Shown: positions 10,362 through 19,655, numbered from the stretch's first letter. The stretch is 64,000 bases of DNA from Rufibacter tibetensis (GCF_001310085.1 NZ_CP012643.1:1705001-1769000); one strand, 5' to 3'. Numbers and translations: made by a program. The notes: a model not told the origin generated them from the sequence alone.

Positions 10362-10910
10362 TTAATTCTGCAGGTACAGCGCTTCGTTTTTGAACGGCAC
10401 CAAAGCCAGCTTCACGGCTTGCTCATACAGCTCCTTCCGGTCTACTACGTTATTGGTCAGGATTCCGATGGCGCCGCCTTTCTGTTTGGAGTTGGTATGG
10501 CCAAACACGCGGTCATCGGCTTCGCCGAGTTCCAGGCCTTGCTGCACCAGATCGGCCACGGCTTGGGGCAAAAAGAACATACCGGAACGTGCCTTGCCTA
10601 TCAGGTTTTGGGTACGCACCACAATCCAGGCGAAGGCGGCCAGTTCATGGTGCAGGGTTTCTACGCCGCCTTCAATGCCTATCCAGAAGTCGGCGTCGGG
10701 GTGGTGCGCAACCGCATTGTTCACGCGATTGAGGGCGCCGGTCAGCGTCTCTGAGTCGGACATGGGTTGGTCGGCCACGCCGGAGGGCACCGAGATGGGT
10801 TCGGCTTTGAACTCATAGTGCGGGAACATGGCCTGTAAACCACTGAGCGCCGCATTTACTTTTACGGGGTTGGTGGAAGCCACCACTACTTTTTGTACTA
10901 CTCGCTGCAT
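10362..10910 (-). CDS. yjjX: Inosine/xanthosine triphosphatase (YjjX family NTPase)
   Basis: 182 residues, matching YjjX length. VVVASTNPVKVNAAL near the N-terminus is the phosphate-binding start of the ITPase fold, followed by SGVADQPMSDSET and DFWIGIEGGVE, both typical of YjjX. The enzyme hydrolyses non-canonical ITP and XTP and so keeps deaminated purines out of nucleic acids. The start gives MQRVVQKVVVAS. It precedes pxpB on the same strand with a 76-bp gap and diverges from the aminopeptidase gene at 11092. Confidence 0.92.
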   Translation of the reverse strand: MQRVVQKVVVASTNPVKVNAALSGLQAMFPHYEFKAEPISVPSGVADQPMSDSETLTGALNRVNNAVAHHPDADFWIGIEGGVETLHHELAAFAWIVVRTQNLIGKARSGMFFLPQAVADLVQQGLELGEADDRVFGHTNSKQKGGAIGILTNNVVDRKELYEQAVKLALVPFKNEALYLQN

Positions 10911-11035
10911 CTGTTCGTTTCTCTAGCCTACTAAGTAAAGCAAATTTCTGCAGCCGTGCGCAGGACTTCTCCTCTGAGGGAGTTTTCGGGGCATTTCTCA
11001 GAAAATACCCCTAAAGCACGGTTTGCTTTCTTACA

Positions 11036-11043
11036 TAGTTTTG
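11036..11043 (+). promoter_or_regulatory. Candidate Bacteroidota -7 element for the M1 aminopeptidase
   Basis: TAGTTTTG matches TAnnTTTG 48 bp upstream of the start codon. No TTG-type -33 element lies at the usual 19-21 bp spacing, so confidence is limited. Confidence 0.35.
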
Positions 11044-11091
11044 CCTTGAACTCCGGGAAGAGTAGCGGGTTCTTTGTATTTTTAGCCTAAC

Positions 11092-13692
11092 ATGAAAAAC
11101 AAGTACATCTGGCCTTTGCAGAAGGGCCTTCTTTTTCTCTCCTTCGCTTCGGCGGTTTCCTGTATGAAGCACGTATCGCCTGCCAGCAGTTCTGTTCCGG
11201 TGGTTTCCGGGGTCTCCAAGCAATTGGCAGATTTCCGGATTTCGCAATTGAGCAAGATTAACTATGACCTGCACCTGACCATCCCGGCCCGGAAAGACGA
11301 ACCAGTACTGGCCTCGGAGACTGTTTCGTTTCACCTAAAAGAAAAAAGCCAGCCGGTGCAGCTTGATTTCAAGGAAAGCGCCGATAAGCTGAAGCAGGTA
11401 AAAGTGAACGGGAAAGTGGTGCCGGCGGAGCACACGCAGGAGCACCTGATCATCCCGGTGCAGCACCTGAAAAAAGGAGAGAACCAGGTGGCAATTGACT
11501 TCATTGCGGGCAACCTGTCGCTGAACCGGCAGGCGGATTTCCTGTACACGCTGCTGGTACCCGACCGCGCCCGTACGGTTTTCCCCTGTTTTGACCAGCC
11601 CAGCCTCAAAGCCACGTTCAAACTCACCTTGTCTATCCCGCAGGAGTGGAAAGCCCTTGCAAACGCGCCGCTGCAGGACTCGGTGATGAGCGCCGGGCAG
11701 AAGACGTATCATTACCAGAAATCAGATCTCATTCCCACGTACCTGTTCTCGTTTGCGGCTGGGAAGTTTGACCATTTGGCGCAGACGGCCAACGGCAGAA
11801 CCATGCACTTTCTGCACCGCGAAACAGACAAAGAGAAACTGGCGCAAAGTCTTTCGCCCATCTTCCAGATTCACCGCGATGCGCTGCAGTTTATGGAGGA
11901 GTACACCGGCATCCCATACCCATTCCAGAAGTTCGATTTTGTGTCCATTCCTGATTTCCAGTACGGCGGCATGGAGCACGTGGGCGCTATTCAATATAAG
12001 GCCTCCACGCTGTTTCTGGACGAAGGCGCAACGCAGGACCAAAAGATTTCCCGCTCCAGTTTGATCTCGCACGAGACGGCGCACATGTGGTTCGGTGATC
12101 TGGTGACCATGGAGTGGTTCAACGATGTTTGGATGAAAGAGGTGTTCGCCAATTTCATGGCCGATAAAATCACGCAGGTGGCCATGCCTACTTCTAACTA
12201 CGACCTCAAGTTTGTGGTAGATCACTTGCCCGCTGCTTATGGCGTAGACCGAACCGCCGGAGCCAACCCCATCCGGCAGCGACTGGACAATCTGCAGGAT
12301 GCGGGTTCTATGTACGGCAATATCATTTACCACAAGGCCCCAGTGATGATGCGCCAACTGGAGCGGCTCATGGGCGAAGAAGCCTTCCGAAAAGGTCTGC
12401 AGCAGTACCTCAAAAAGTACGCCTACGGCAACGCCACCTGGCCCGACCTTATCCAGATTCTGGACGACCTTACGCCAGCTGATCTGCGGGCTTGGAATCA
12501 GGTGTGGGTGAATGAAGCGGGCCGTCCGCAGTTTGACTACAGCTTGCAAACCGAAGAAAATAAAATTTCCCAACTCACCATCCGGCAGAAAGGCGAAGAC
12601 AACTCAACCCGTTTCTGGCCTCAATTCTTTGAAATAGCCTTGGTGTACCCAGACCGCATCCAGGAACTGACGGTGAACATGAACCAAGCTGAGGTGACGG
12701 TGCCGGAGGCAGTGGGCAAGGAGAAACCGTTGTTTGTGCTCTTCGATGTGACAGGCCAGGGTTACGGTGTGTTCCCGGTAGATGCGCAGATGCTGAGTGG
12801 GCTTTACGGCCTTCAGAACCCGGTAGCGCGTGCCTCGGCGTACATTAATTTGTACGAGAACATGCAGAATGGCCGCAGCATTACGCCAACCCAACTGCTG
12901 GATTTCTACCGAAGCGGACTTTCCAAAGAAACGGAAGAGCTCAACGTGAAGCTGATCACCGGCCAATTGAGTGACATTTTCTGGCGCTTTCTGCCCGCTG
13001 CTCAACGACCAACCCTGGCCCCGCAACTTGAACAGGAGCTCTGGACAGCCATGGAGCACGCCACTGCCCCTAACGTGAAAAAGCTGCTGTTCAAAACTTA
13101 CCAAAGCATCGCCTTGAGTTCTGCGGAGCAAAACCGCCTGTACCAGATCTGGGACAAAGAACAGGCACCGGCTGGCATAAAACTGTCTGAAGATGATTAT
13201 ACCTCTCTGGCCTTAGCCCTAGCCGTCCGCGACTACCAGAACAGTCCCCAAATATTGACCCTCCAGATGGGCCGTATTCCGAACCCTGACCGCAAGAAAC
13301 GCCTGCAGTTTATGTTGCCCGCTTTATCAGGAGACGTAAAAGAGCGGGATGCGTTTTTCGCATCGCTCAAAAAAGAAGAGAACCGCGAAGTGGAATCCTG
13401 GGTGCTTTCTGCACTCAATTACCTGCACCATCCGCTACGGGCGGCCACCTCAGAGAAATACCTCAAAGAGAGCCTGGACCTGCTGGAGAAAATTCAGTTG
13501 ACGGGTGATATCTTCTTTCCGGCTTCCTGGCTTTCGGCCACGTTTGGGTCCTATCAAAGCCCCTCTGCCGCCAGTACGGTACGCACGTTTCTGCAGGCGC
13601 ACCCAGACTATAACCCTAAGCTGAAGGGAAAAATATTGCAAGCCGCAGATGGGGTGTTCAGAGCAGAGAAGCTGGTGCAGCAAGGGAAGTAG
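11092..13692 (+). CDS. M1-family metallo-aminopeptidase, lipoprotein
   Basis: 866 residues. The N-terminus (MKNKYIWPLQKGLL...AVSC) ends in a lipobox-like cysteine, so a membrane-anchored lipoprotein is likely. The zinc site is complete: HETAH at residues 327-331 and a glutamate at 350 (KEVFANF), the HExxH-x18-E spacing of gluzincins. The exopeptidase motif usually read as GGMEN is GGMEH at about 292-296. The C-terminal half is helical, as in PepN/ERAP-like enzymes. It removes N-terminal residues from peptides, probably in the periplasm. A possible -7 element TAGTTTTG lies at 11036-11043. The gene stands alone, diverging from yjjX. Confidence 0.92.
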   Translation: MKNKYIWPLQKGLLFLSFASAVSCMKHVSPASSSVPVVSGVSKQLADFRISQLSKINYDLHLTIPARKDEPVLASETVSFHLKEKSQPVQLDFKESADKLKQVKVNGKVVPAEHTQEHLIIPVQHLKKGENQVAIDFIAGNLSLNRQADFLYTLLVPDRARTVFPCFDQPSLKATFKLTLSIPQEWKALANAPLQDSVMSAGQKTYHYQKSDLIPTYLFSFAAGKFDHLAQTANGRTMHFLHRETDKEKLAQSLSPIFQIHRDALQFMEEYTGIPYPFQKFDFVSIPDFQYGGMEHVGAIQYKASTLFLDEGATQDQKISRSSLISHETAHMWFGDLVTMEWFNDVWMKEVFANFMADKITQVAMPTSNYDLKFVVDHLPAAYGVDRTAGANPIRQRLDNLQDAGSMYGNIIYHKAPVMMRQLERLMGEEAFRKGLQQYLKKYAYGNATWPDLIQILDDLTPADLRAWNQVWVNEAGRPQFDYSLQTEENKISQLTIRQKGEDNSTRFWPQFFEIALVYPDRIQELTVNMNQAEVTVPEAVGKEKPLFVLFDVTGQGYGVFPVDAQMLSGLYGLQNPVARASAYINLYENMQNGRSITPTQLLDFYRSGLSKETEELNVKLITGQLSDIFWRFLPAAQRPTLAPQLEQELWTAMEHATAPNVKKLLFKTYQSIALSSAEQNRLYQIWDKEQAPAGIKLSEDDYTSLALALAVRDYQNSPQILTLQMGRIPNPDRKKRLQFMLPALSGDVKERDAFFASLKKEENREVESWVLSALNYLHHPLRAATSEKYLKESLDLLEKIQLTGDIFFPASWLSATFGSYQSPSAASTVRTFLQAHPDYNPKLKGKILQAADGVFRAEKLVQQGK

Positions 13693-13854
13693 AGAAGACT
13701 ATAAAGCCTTTTTCACGTAAACAATTGGTACTGGAATCTCCGGCTGCTGCCAGCCCTGATTTCAGGTATTATTTCCGGAGAGGAGAACAAATACTGACTT
13801 TCCTCGTTCAGAGTGTACTTTATGTATCTACATAAACCAAAGCAATTTACAACT

Positions 13855-14562
13855 ATGAAAAAATCACTTTCCCTTAAAACGGCTGGCCTGGCCTTAGTAG
13901 CAGGCCTGGCCTTTGCTTCCTGCAACCAGGCTCCTAAAGAAGGCGACAAAGCCACTATTACGGATGAAAAAGCCACTGCCGACGCCACTGGGCAAACCTT
14001 CGTGGTAGATACCGCTGCTTCAGAGGTGCAGTTCACGGGTAATGGCGTAGGCAAAAACCACCCGGGCACGTTTAAGTTGACTTCCGGCACGGTGGCCGTG
14101 GCCAATGAGCAGATCACCGGAGGCGAGTTTACCATCAACATCAAATCTCTGACTTTGGAGGAACAGGGCGAAATGTTCGAGACTAAGTTAAAGCCCCACC
14201 TTCTGAGCGGCGATTTCTTTGACGCGGAGAAATTCGGGACGGCCAAGTTTGAGATTACGAAGGTAGAGCCCTACCAATCTGACGGGAAAGACACCTCCCT
14301 GGTAGCAGGCGCCAACTTCAGCGTGAGCGGAAACTTCACTCTGAAAGGTGTGACCAAAAACATTACCTTCCCGGCCCGTATTGAGTTAGATGACAACGCG
14401 TTGGAAGCCGAAGCTAACTTCAACATTGACCGCCGCCAGTGGCAGATGAACTACGGCAACGACAAAACTCTAGGCGATAAATTTATTTCGGAGACCGTGA
14501 ACATTGAACTAGACCTGGAAGCGAAAAGACAAGGCGGCGCAGCCACTGCCTCCGCTCAATAA
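13855..14562 (+). CDS. YceI-family lipoprotein
   Basis: 235 residues from MKKSLSLKTAGLALVAG; a 14-residue upstream extension lacks signal character. The N-terminus is a lipoprotein signal with cysteine in AFASCNQ. The rest matches the YceI lipocalin-like beta-barrel: VVDTAASEVQFTGNG, the GTFKLTSGTV strand, SLTLEEQGEMFETKLK, FEITKVEPY, NFTLKGVTKNITFP and FNIDRRQWQMNYG. YceI proteins bind long polyprenyl or other hydrophobic chains in the cell envelope; the ligand here is unknown. A strong hairpin terminator follows the stop by 20 bp. The gene is probably monocistronic. Confidence 0.92.
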   Translation: MKKSLSLKTAGLALVAGLAFASCNQAPKEGDKATITDEKATADATGQTFVVDTAASEVQFTGNGVGKNHPGTFKLTSGTVAVANEQITGGEFTINIKSLTLEEQGEMFETKLKPHLLSGDFFDAEKFGTAKFEITKVEPYQSDGKDTSLVAGANFSVSGNFTLKGVTKNITFPARIELDDNALEAEANFNIDRRQWQMNYGNDKTLGDKFISETVNIELDLEAKRQGGAATASAQ

Positions 14563-14581
14563 ACCTACCTCCCTATAAAGC

Positions 14582-14615
14582 AAAGAGCCCGAAGACTCAC
14601 GTTTTCGGGCTCTTT
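14582..14615 (+). terminator. Terminator of the YceI gene
   Basis: AAAGAGCCCGAA pairs with TTCGGGCTCTTT over a 10-nt loop, followed by TT. A textbook intrinsic terminator 20 bp past the stop codon. Confidence 0.85.
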
Positions 14616-14678
14616 TTGTATAAACAGGCTTAATGGAAAGCTACAATAAGACAGAATGATTGTCCATTCTTTTACTCT

Positions 14679-14765
14679 GTCATCTTGGAAGGACCTTGGT
14701 GGCGAACGGCAATAGCGCTAAACGAATGACTTTCTAGCTCTCTCCCAAGATCGTTTCAGAATGAC
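14679..14765. repeat. MITE-like inverted-repeat element, family 2 (87 bp)
   Basis: Left end 14679-14702 begins GTCATCTTGGAAGGACCTTG. Right end 14742-14765 is the imperfect reverse complement and ends CGTTTCAGAATGAC. The interior is about 39 bp. A one-sided copy of the same end lies at 6406. It contains no coding sequence; size and structure resemble a non-autonomous mobile repeat. Confidence 0.6.
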
Positions 14766-14872
14766 AAAATGTGTGATGGTCCAAGTTTTCAACTTCGGCC
14801 TACCATGACCTGAAGTTTGCAAATCAGTGAGGCTTTCAGCCTCAGGTACGGCATTACTTTTCTACACCCCTC

Positions 14873-15778
14873 CTACTTCCGCTTCTCCAGCAATTCTCTC
14901 ACAGCCTGTTCAATGGTGGGCCAAACCGGCGAGACAGGAGACACCAAATCAAAGTGCCCTGCTTCCGGCAACAGCACCACTTTTGCCTTGTTTTTCTTAG
15001 AGGAGGAATGATTCACAAAGTTCTGCGCCTGGCTCACCGGCACAATTGGGTCACGGGCACCTTGCACCATTCTCACGGGCGTCTTCAAGGCCAAGGAAGG
15101 TGAAGGTGTGGTCTCGGCGTAGCGCTGAGGCACTGCTGCGGGCAAACCACCCATCAGCTTTTCCACGGCTGTATTGCAGCTTCCTTTCTCACTGCTATAG
15201 GTAGTTAGATCCGGGATTCCGGCCAGGGAAACCACGCCTTTCACTTTCAGCGGATTCTTATTGTAAAGTGGACTGTTGCGGGGCAAACTTTTCCTACCTG
15301 CAGCCCAAAGTGCCAAATGTCCGCCGGCGGAGTGGCCCATCACTACCACGTCTTTGCCGGATACCGGATATTGCTTGGCCAGTTCCCGCACGTAATCGGT
15401 GGCCTGGGCGATGTCCTGAAAAGTGCCGGGATAACCTCCGCCCTGATTTCCTACGCGCCGAAACTCAATATTCCAGGTCGCGAACCCGGCTTTGGTGAGC
15501 GCGGCACTCACGTGGTTCATGTATTGGTAGTTGTACTGCGAGAGCCAGCAGCCTCCGTGAATGACCACCACCACCGGAAAGGGTCCTTTTCCTTCAGGCA
15601 CCCGCAGTTCCCCAAATTGCAACGAATCTGCTCCATAGGCAATGCGTTTTCCGGCAACAGGCGTGGGCAGTTGCATGAGGTCTTGCCACGTCACCAATTT
15701 GGCCGGCTGCGTCTGTCCGTGCACAGAACCGGTACAGGAGAAAAAACAAAAAAGCAGAAAAGACAGAAAGAACTTCAT
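14873..15778 (-). CDS. Exported alpha/beta hydrolase (BD-FAE/esterase-lipase type)
   Basis: 301 residues from MKFFLSFLLFCFF; an ATG five codons upstream is possible. The N-terminus is a signal sequence with a cysteine in FFSCTGS that may be lipidated. VVVIHGGCW is the oxyanion HGG motif, GHSAGGHLALWAAG contains the nucleophile elbow G-H-S-A-G-G, GARDPIVPVSQA supplies the acid Asp, and AGHFDLVSP the catalytic His. The family cleaves esters of small acids or carbohydrate-linked acyl groups; the substrate is not determinable. It is followed downstream by the family-2 repeat and convergent YceI. It diverges from fabF. Confidence 0.85.
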   Translation of the reverse strand: MKFFLSFLLFCFFSCTGSVHGQTQPAKLVTWQDLMQLPTPVAGKRIAYGADSLQFGELRVPEGKGPFPVVVVIHGGCWLSQYNYQYMNHVSAALTKAGFATWNIEFRRVGNQGGGYPGTFQDIAQATDYVRELAKQYPVSGKDVVVMGHSAGGHLALWAAGRKSLPRNSPLYNKNPLKVKGVVSLAGIPDLTTYSSEKGSCNTAVEKLMGGLPAAVPQRYAETTPSPSLALKTPVRMVQGARDPIVPVSQAQNFVNHSSSKKNKAKVVLLPEAGHFDLVSPVSPVWPTIEQAVRELLEKRK

Positions 15779-15991
15779 AGTGCGCGTAAACAAGGGTACT
15801 AACGTGGATGATCGGGCAACTGAATAGGTTGGAAAAATGAAGGTACGAGCCGCTTTTCATTTTGAACGACTATCTTGCCGATACTTTCTCTTTAGAGGAA
15901 CGAAATGGGTGCCTGGAGTGGGTGAAAAGGCACGGAACAAGGGCAGACAGAATTCCGGCAACCGACAGAACCGCATGACAAAAAATAAGAA

Positions 15992-17236
15992 ATGAAACGA
16001 GTAGTAGTAACGGGCATAGGTGCGTTAACGCCCATCGGGAATACAGTACCAGACTATTGGCAGTCTTTGATCAACGGCGTGAGCGGCGCAGCCCCCATCA
16101 CCCGCTTTGATGCCTCCAAGTTCAAGACCCACTTCGCCTGCGAGCTGAAGAACTTCAATCCGCTGGACTTCATGCCGAAGAGCGAAGCCCGCAAAAACGA
16201 TTTGTACACGCAGTACGCGCTCATCTCGGTGGCCGAAGCGGTGCAGATGGCCAACATCAACTTTGAAGAACTGAACCGTAACCGTATTGGTGTGATCTGG
16301 GGCACCGGTCACGGCGGGATTGTCACCTTCCAGGAGCAGTTGCTGGAGTTCGCCGCCGGAGATGGCACCCCTCGGTTCAACCCGTACTTCGTCCCTAAAA
16401 TGATTGTGGACATTGCGGCGGGCGTGATTTCCATGAAGTACGGACTACGGGGCGTGAACTTCGCCACGGTATCGGCCTGTGCCAGCTCAAACACCGCCAT
16501 TCTGGAAGCCTTCAACTACATTAAGTGGGGCAAAGCCGACATGATTATCACGGGCGGTTCTGAAGCTTCCATCAACGAGACGGGCATGGGCGGTTTCGGG
16601 GCGCTGAAGGCCTTGTCTACCCACAACGGTGATCCGGCCACCGCTTCCAGGCCGTTTGACATAAAACGGGACGGATTTGTGATGGGCGAAGGCGCTGGTG
16701 CCCTCATCCTGGAAAGCTATGACAGCGCCGTGCAGCGCAACGCGACCATCTTGGCCGAGGTAGTGGGCGGAGGCATGGCCGCTGATGCGTACCATCTCAC
16801 CGGCACCCACCCAGAGGGCGAAGGAGCGTACCTGGGCATGATGGAAGCCTTGGCAGAAGCCAATATTTCTCCGGAAGACATTGATTACCTTAACTGCCAC
16901 GCCACCTCTACGCCTATTGGAGACGCGAGCGAGGTAATTGCCGTGGAGCGGGTATTCGGGGCCAACACGCACCTGCACCTGAGCGCAACCAAATCCATGA
17001 CGGGTCATTTGCTGGGAGCAGCTGGCGCCATTGAAGCCATTGCGTGCATCAAGGCCGTGCAGGAAAACATCATACCTCCTACTATCAACGTGACCGAGCC
17101 AGAACCAGAACTCAGCGCGAAGTTTGACTTAACCTTGGGCAAAGCGATTTCTAAAGAAGTGAACTACGCCATGAGCAATACCTTCGGGTTTGGGGGCCAC
17201 ATCGCTACAGCTATCTTCAAGAAGTTTACTGCGTAA
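15992..17236 (+). CDS. fabF: Beta-ketoacyl-ACP synthase II
   Basis: 414 residues, standard FabF length. The catalytic triad is visible: Cys163 in VSACASSNTA, His303 in NCHATSTPIGD and His339 in SMTGHLLGAAG. The N-terminus RVVVTGIGALTPIG is also typical. The enzyme condenses malonyl-ACP with acyl-ACP in fatty-acid elongation in the cytoplasm. No acpP or other fab genes are adjacent, so this is a second or dispersed copy rather than part of a classic fab operon. A long hairpin follows at 17258. Confidence 0.94.
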   Translation: MKRVVVTGIGALTPIGNTVPDYWQSLINGVSGAAPITRFDASKFKTHFACELKNFNPLDFMPKSEARKNDLYTQYALISVAEAVQMANINFEELNRNRIGVIWGTGHGGIVTFQEQLLEFAAGDGTPRFNPYFVPKMIVDIAAGVISMKYGLRGVNFATVSACASSNTAILEAFNYIKWGKADMIITGGSEASINETGMGGFGALKALSTHNGDPATASRPFDIKRDGFVMGEGAGALILESYDSAVQRNATILAEVVGGGMAADAYHLTGTHPEGEGAYLGMMEALAEANISPEDIDYLNCHATSTPIGDASEVIAVERVFGANTHLHLSATKSMTGHLLGAAGAIEAIACIKAVQENIIPPTINVTEPEPELSAKFDLTLGKAISKEVNYAMSNTFGFGGHIATAIFKKFTA

Positions 17237-17257
17237 GGCCAGCCTTGTTTCCTATAC

Positions 17258-17312
17258 GTTTTCATGAAAAGAGCCCCGGAACATTTTGTTTCGGGGCTCT
17301 TTTCATGAAAAC
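17258..17312. terminator. Long bidirectional hairpin (25-bp arms) between fabF and a hydrolase
   Basis: Left arm 17258-17282 and right arm 17288-17312 pair with one mismatch in 25 around a 5-nt loop. The inner stem is GAGCCCC/GGGGCTC flanked by T and A runs, and each arm carries TTTTCATGAAAA. It is placed between convergent genes and can terminate both. Confidence 0.85.
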
Positions 17313-17326
17313 AGGTTCAACATAGC

Positions 17327-18388
17327 TTATTGCAGTTTCACTTCTTTCTGCCCTTCGTTTACGCCTTTCATAAACGCAATCAAGCCTTTCATATAGGTTT
17401 GCTGGTCATCATAGAAGGCCATGTGACTGCCTTTGGGGCAATATAGGTAAGAACCGTTTTGGACCTGAGTGGCCATCCATTCCATGTGCTTGGGATCCAT
17501 GGTGTCAAACTCAGCTCCCACGGATAAAGTAGGTACGGCGAGGTTCTTCAGATCAGCTTTGCGGTTCCACTTCTCCAGTTTACCAGAGATCCCGAATTCG
17601 CTGGGGCCTTGCATGGTCACATAGAACGACTGGTTCATTTTAGCAAAAGACCGGTTCACAGGCTCAGGCCATTGGTTCAACGGCATGCGCAGGACGTGCT
17701 TTGCATAGAAGTGTGGCATGAGCAACTCCATGTACTTAGGGTTTTGGAAATCTTCACGGGCCTCAATGTCTCTCACCTGCGCCAGTACTTGTGGGTCCAT
17801 CTGCTTGGCTAAGACTTCGTCGGCGTACTTGCCGTAGTCAATGGCGCTGGACATCATGTTGGAGATGATCAGGCCTTTCATGTTCTGCTGGTATTTCAAG
17901 GCGTACTCCAGCCCAAGAATGCCGCCCCAGGAATGACCTAGCAAATAGAAGTTCTCCGGCCCCAACTTCAATGCTTTGCGTACCTGTTCCACTTCTTCCA
18001 CATAGCGGGACAGGTCCCACATGGCAGTGTCTTTAGGGTTGTCTGAATTGCCGCAGCCCAGTTGGTCATAGTAGATAAACTCAATACCTTCAGCGGGCAG
18101 GAAGTTCTCCATACATTCAAAGTATTCGTGCGTGGCACCGGGTCCGCCGTTGAGCAAGAGCAATTTCATTTTGGGGTTGTTGCCTACCCGCTTCGTCCAG
18201 ACGTTGAAAGTGCCTTTCTCAGTTTGGATGGGCACCATCTTTACCCCGCCGTCTTGTACCCCTTGCTCGGTTTGGGCAAAGTAATCTCCTGTTGGAGCGG
18301 TTGCTGTTTCATCAGCTTCTCTTTTCCCGGAACAGGAAGCCAGAAAAATAGAAAGGAAAAGACAGGTGCCTTTTAGAAGAGGATGCAT
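17327..18388 (-). CDS. Proline-iminopeptidase-family alpha/beta hydrolase, lipoprotein
   Basis: 353 residues. The N-terminus MHPLLKGTCLFLSIFLASC ends in a clear lipobox cysteine. NGGPGATHEYFECM is the HGGPG-like oxyanion motif of S33 peptidases (Asn replaces the first His), and YYDQLGCGNSDNP is the conserved DQxGxGxS block. GHSWGGILGLEYAL contains the nucleophile serine, GAEFDTMDP the acid and KGSHMAFYDD the His. The family releases N-terminal proline or hydrolyses related amides. Anchoring in the envelope suggests peptide scavenging. It is convergent with fabF; a 526-bp AT-rich gap lies upstream. Confidence 0.9.
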   Translation of the reverse strand: MHPLLKGTCLFLSIFLASCSGKREADETATAPTGDYFAQTEQGVQDGGVKMVPIQTEKGTFNVWTKRVGNNPKMKLLLLNGGPGATHEYFECMENFLPAEGIEFIYYDQLGCGNSDNPKDTAMWDLSRYVEEVEQVRKALKLGPENFYLLGHSWGGILGLEYALKYQQNMKGLIISNMMSSAIDYGKYADEVLAKQMDPQVLAQVRDIEAREDFQNPKYMELLMPHFYAKHVLRMPLNQWPEPVNRSFAKMNQSFYVTMQGPSEFGISGKLEKWNRKADLKNLAVPTLSVGAEFDTMDPKHMEWMATQVQNGSYLYCPKGSHMAFYDDQQTYMKGLIAFMKGVNEGQKEVKLQ

Positions 18389-18914
18389 AGGTTGTCTGGT
18401 TGATGAAAGGAACAGGTTTGGTGCTTAGAGGTAATTAATGATGAAGACGCAATAGCGCCTTCATCATTGGTTTAAAGATAGTCTTCTACCTCACTATTTC
18501 AAATGGTGCTTATTCTGCCTAGTAGCAAATGGCTCACTTTGCTAGGGCTTCAAATAAAGTTGGCAGGAATGATAGTACTACCTGAACATTTATTTGTTAA
18601 TGATTTACCCTTTGTTTATTTACCTAACCCATTGAATTACCTCTTTTGTTTGGGTTAACGGAGCTTTACCTCTAGAAAAAACCTGGCATGAAGGTTTAAG
18701 GCTCTTTTATAGTTTGAAGGGAACTGCTTACAAGTACATCAGGCAACCCTGCAATACATATTTGGCGCGTTACTTTTGATATAGTATTAAAAACATGGTT
18801 ATTCTTATTTACCGATACGGCAACCCAGCACGGTATACAATGGCATAGCATAGCCTTTGCTCAAATTAAATGTCTGTCCCTTAAATTTGATTAGGATCAG
18901 CAACAGTAGGAATC
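18389..18914. other. AT-rich intergenic region, 526 bp
   Basis: No open frame with coding character. It holds the upstream region of the S33 hydrolase (minus) and of the membrane protein (plus). A weak inverted repeat around TAACCCA (about 18627) and TGGGTTA (about 18652) and a possible -7 element at 18882 are the only structures seen. Confidence 0.6.
18882..18889 (+). promoter_or_regulatory. Candidate -7 element upstream of the 18915 gene
   Basis: TAAATTTG fits TAnnTTTG; a TTTG lies 22 bp upstream (18856-18859), slightly beyond normal -33 spacing. The start codon is 25 bp downstream. Confidence 0.35.
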
Positions 18915-19655
18915 ATGCTTAGTATAAAAAAAACCAGCACCCCATTTACAGAAACCCACACCGCATCTTCCATCTCGTTGCCAGAAAAACTGGCTTTGGC
19001 TCAGACATTTGGATTGGTTGTACTAGGCATTGTGGCGTCTTACATTGATACAGCATGGTTTGAAGAGGTGTATACCGTAGAAGACGGGTTTGTGGAATGG
19101 CTTACGGTGTTACCCCTTGTGGTGGTGATCGCTTTCTGCCTTTCTAGAATTATAGGAAGAAAAGAACCTGGATCTGTCCGTTTTATGACCGGCACCATTC
19201 TCATAGTCTTGTTCTCTTTTTTTGTAGCCGGGGAAGAAATCAGCTGGGGACAACGCATTTTTCAGGTTCAAAGCACTGGTTTTTTCAAAGAGAACAATTC
19301 CCAGCAAGAGATGAACCTGCACAACATGGTGATCAATGGGGTAAAGGTGAATAAAGTTATTTTTTCACAAGCTCTCACCGTTGGAGCAGCTTTCTACCTG
19401 TTAGCCTTACCGCTTATTTACCGGAAGAGCAGAAATATAAAAGAACTGATTGATGGCTGGGCTGTTCCCGTTCCCCGTCTTTATCAGATTATTTCTTTTC
19501 TCCTGCTCTTCGGGGTAATTGGTCTCTGCCCTTCCGGAAAAAGAGCAGAACTTCTAGAAATGGGGGCCACTACTCTCTTTTGCTTGATTGTTCTATGTCC
19601 GTTCAACCCTATCCAAAGCGACAGAGAACTTTTAAATAACCCTAAACAGTCCTGA
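18915..19655 (+). CDS. Hypothetical multi-pass membrane protein with EEISWGQRIF motif
   Basis: 246 residues, not assigned to a named family. About six hydrophobic segments are visible: around 33-50, 60-80, 92-112, 150-170, 190-208 and 215-232. After the third segment is a conserved-looking polar stretch AGEEISWGQRIFQVQSTG, then NNSQQEMNLHNMVING, which could face one side of the membrane and form an active or binding site; Glu, Trp, Gln and His in such an arrangement look functional. Base composition is more AT-rich than its neighbours. Flanked by AT-rich, gene-poor sequence on both sides, it may have been acquired or may be fast evolving. Function unknown. Confidence 0.75.
   Translation: MLSIKKTSTPFTETHTASSISLPEKLALAQTFGLVVLGIVASYIDTAWFEEVYTVEDGFVEWLTVLPLVVVIAFCLSRIIGRKEPGSVRFMTGTILIVLFSFFVAGEEISWGQRIFQVQSTGFFKENNSQQEMNLHNMVINGVKVNKVIFSQALTVGAAFYLLALPLIYRKSRNIKELIDGWAVPVPRLYQIISFLLLFGVIGLCPSGKRAELLEMGATTLFCLIVLCPFNPIQSDRELLNNPKQS

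Noticed and set aside
11722-12573. Minus-strand frame of 283 codons opposite the M1 aminopeptidase
   Set aside because: It covers the zinc site of the aminopeptidase on the opposite strand and shows high His/Val typical of antisense frames of GC-rich genes.
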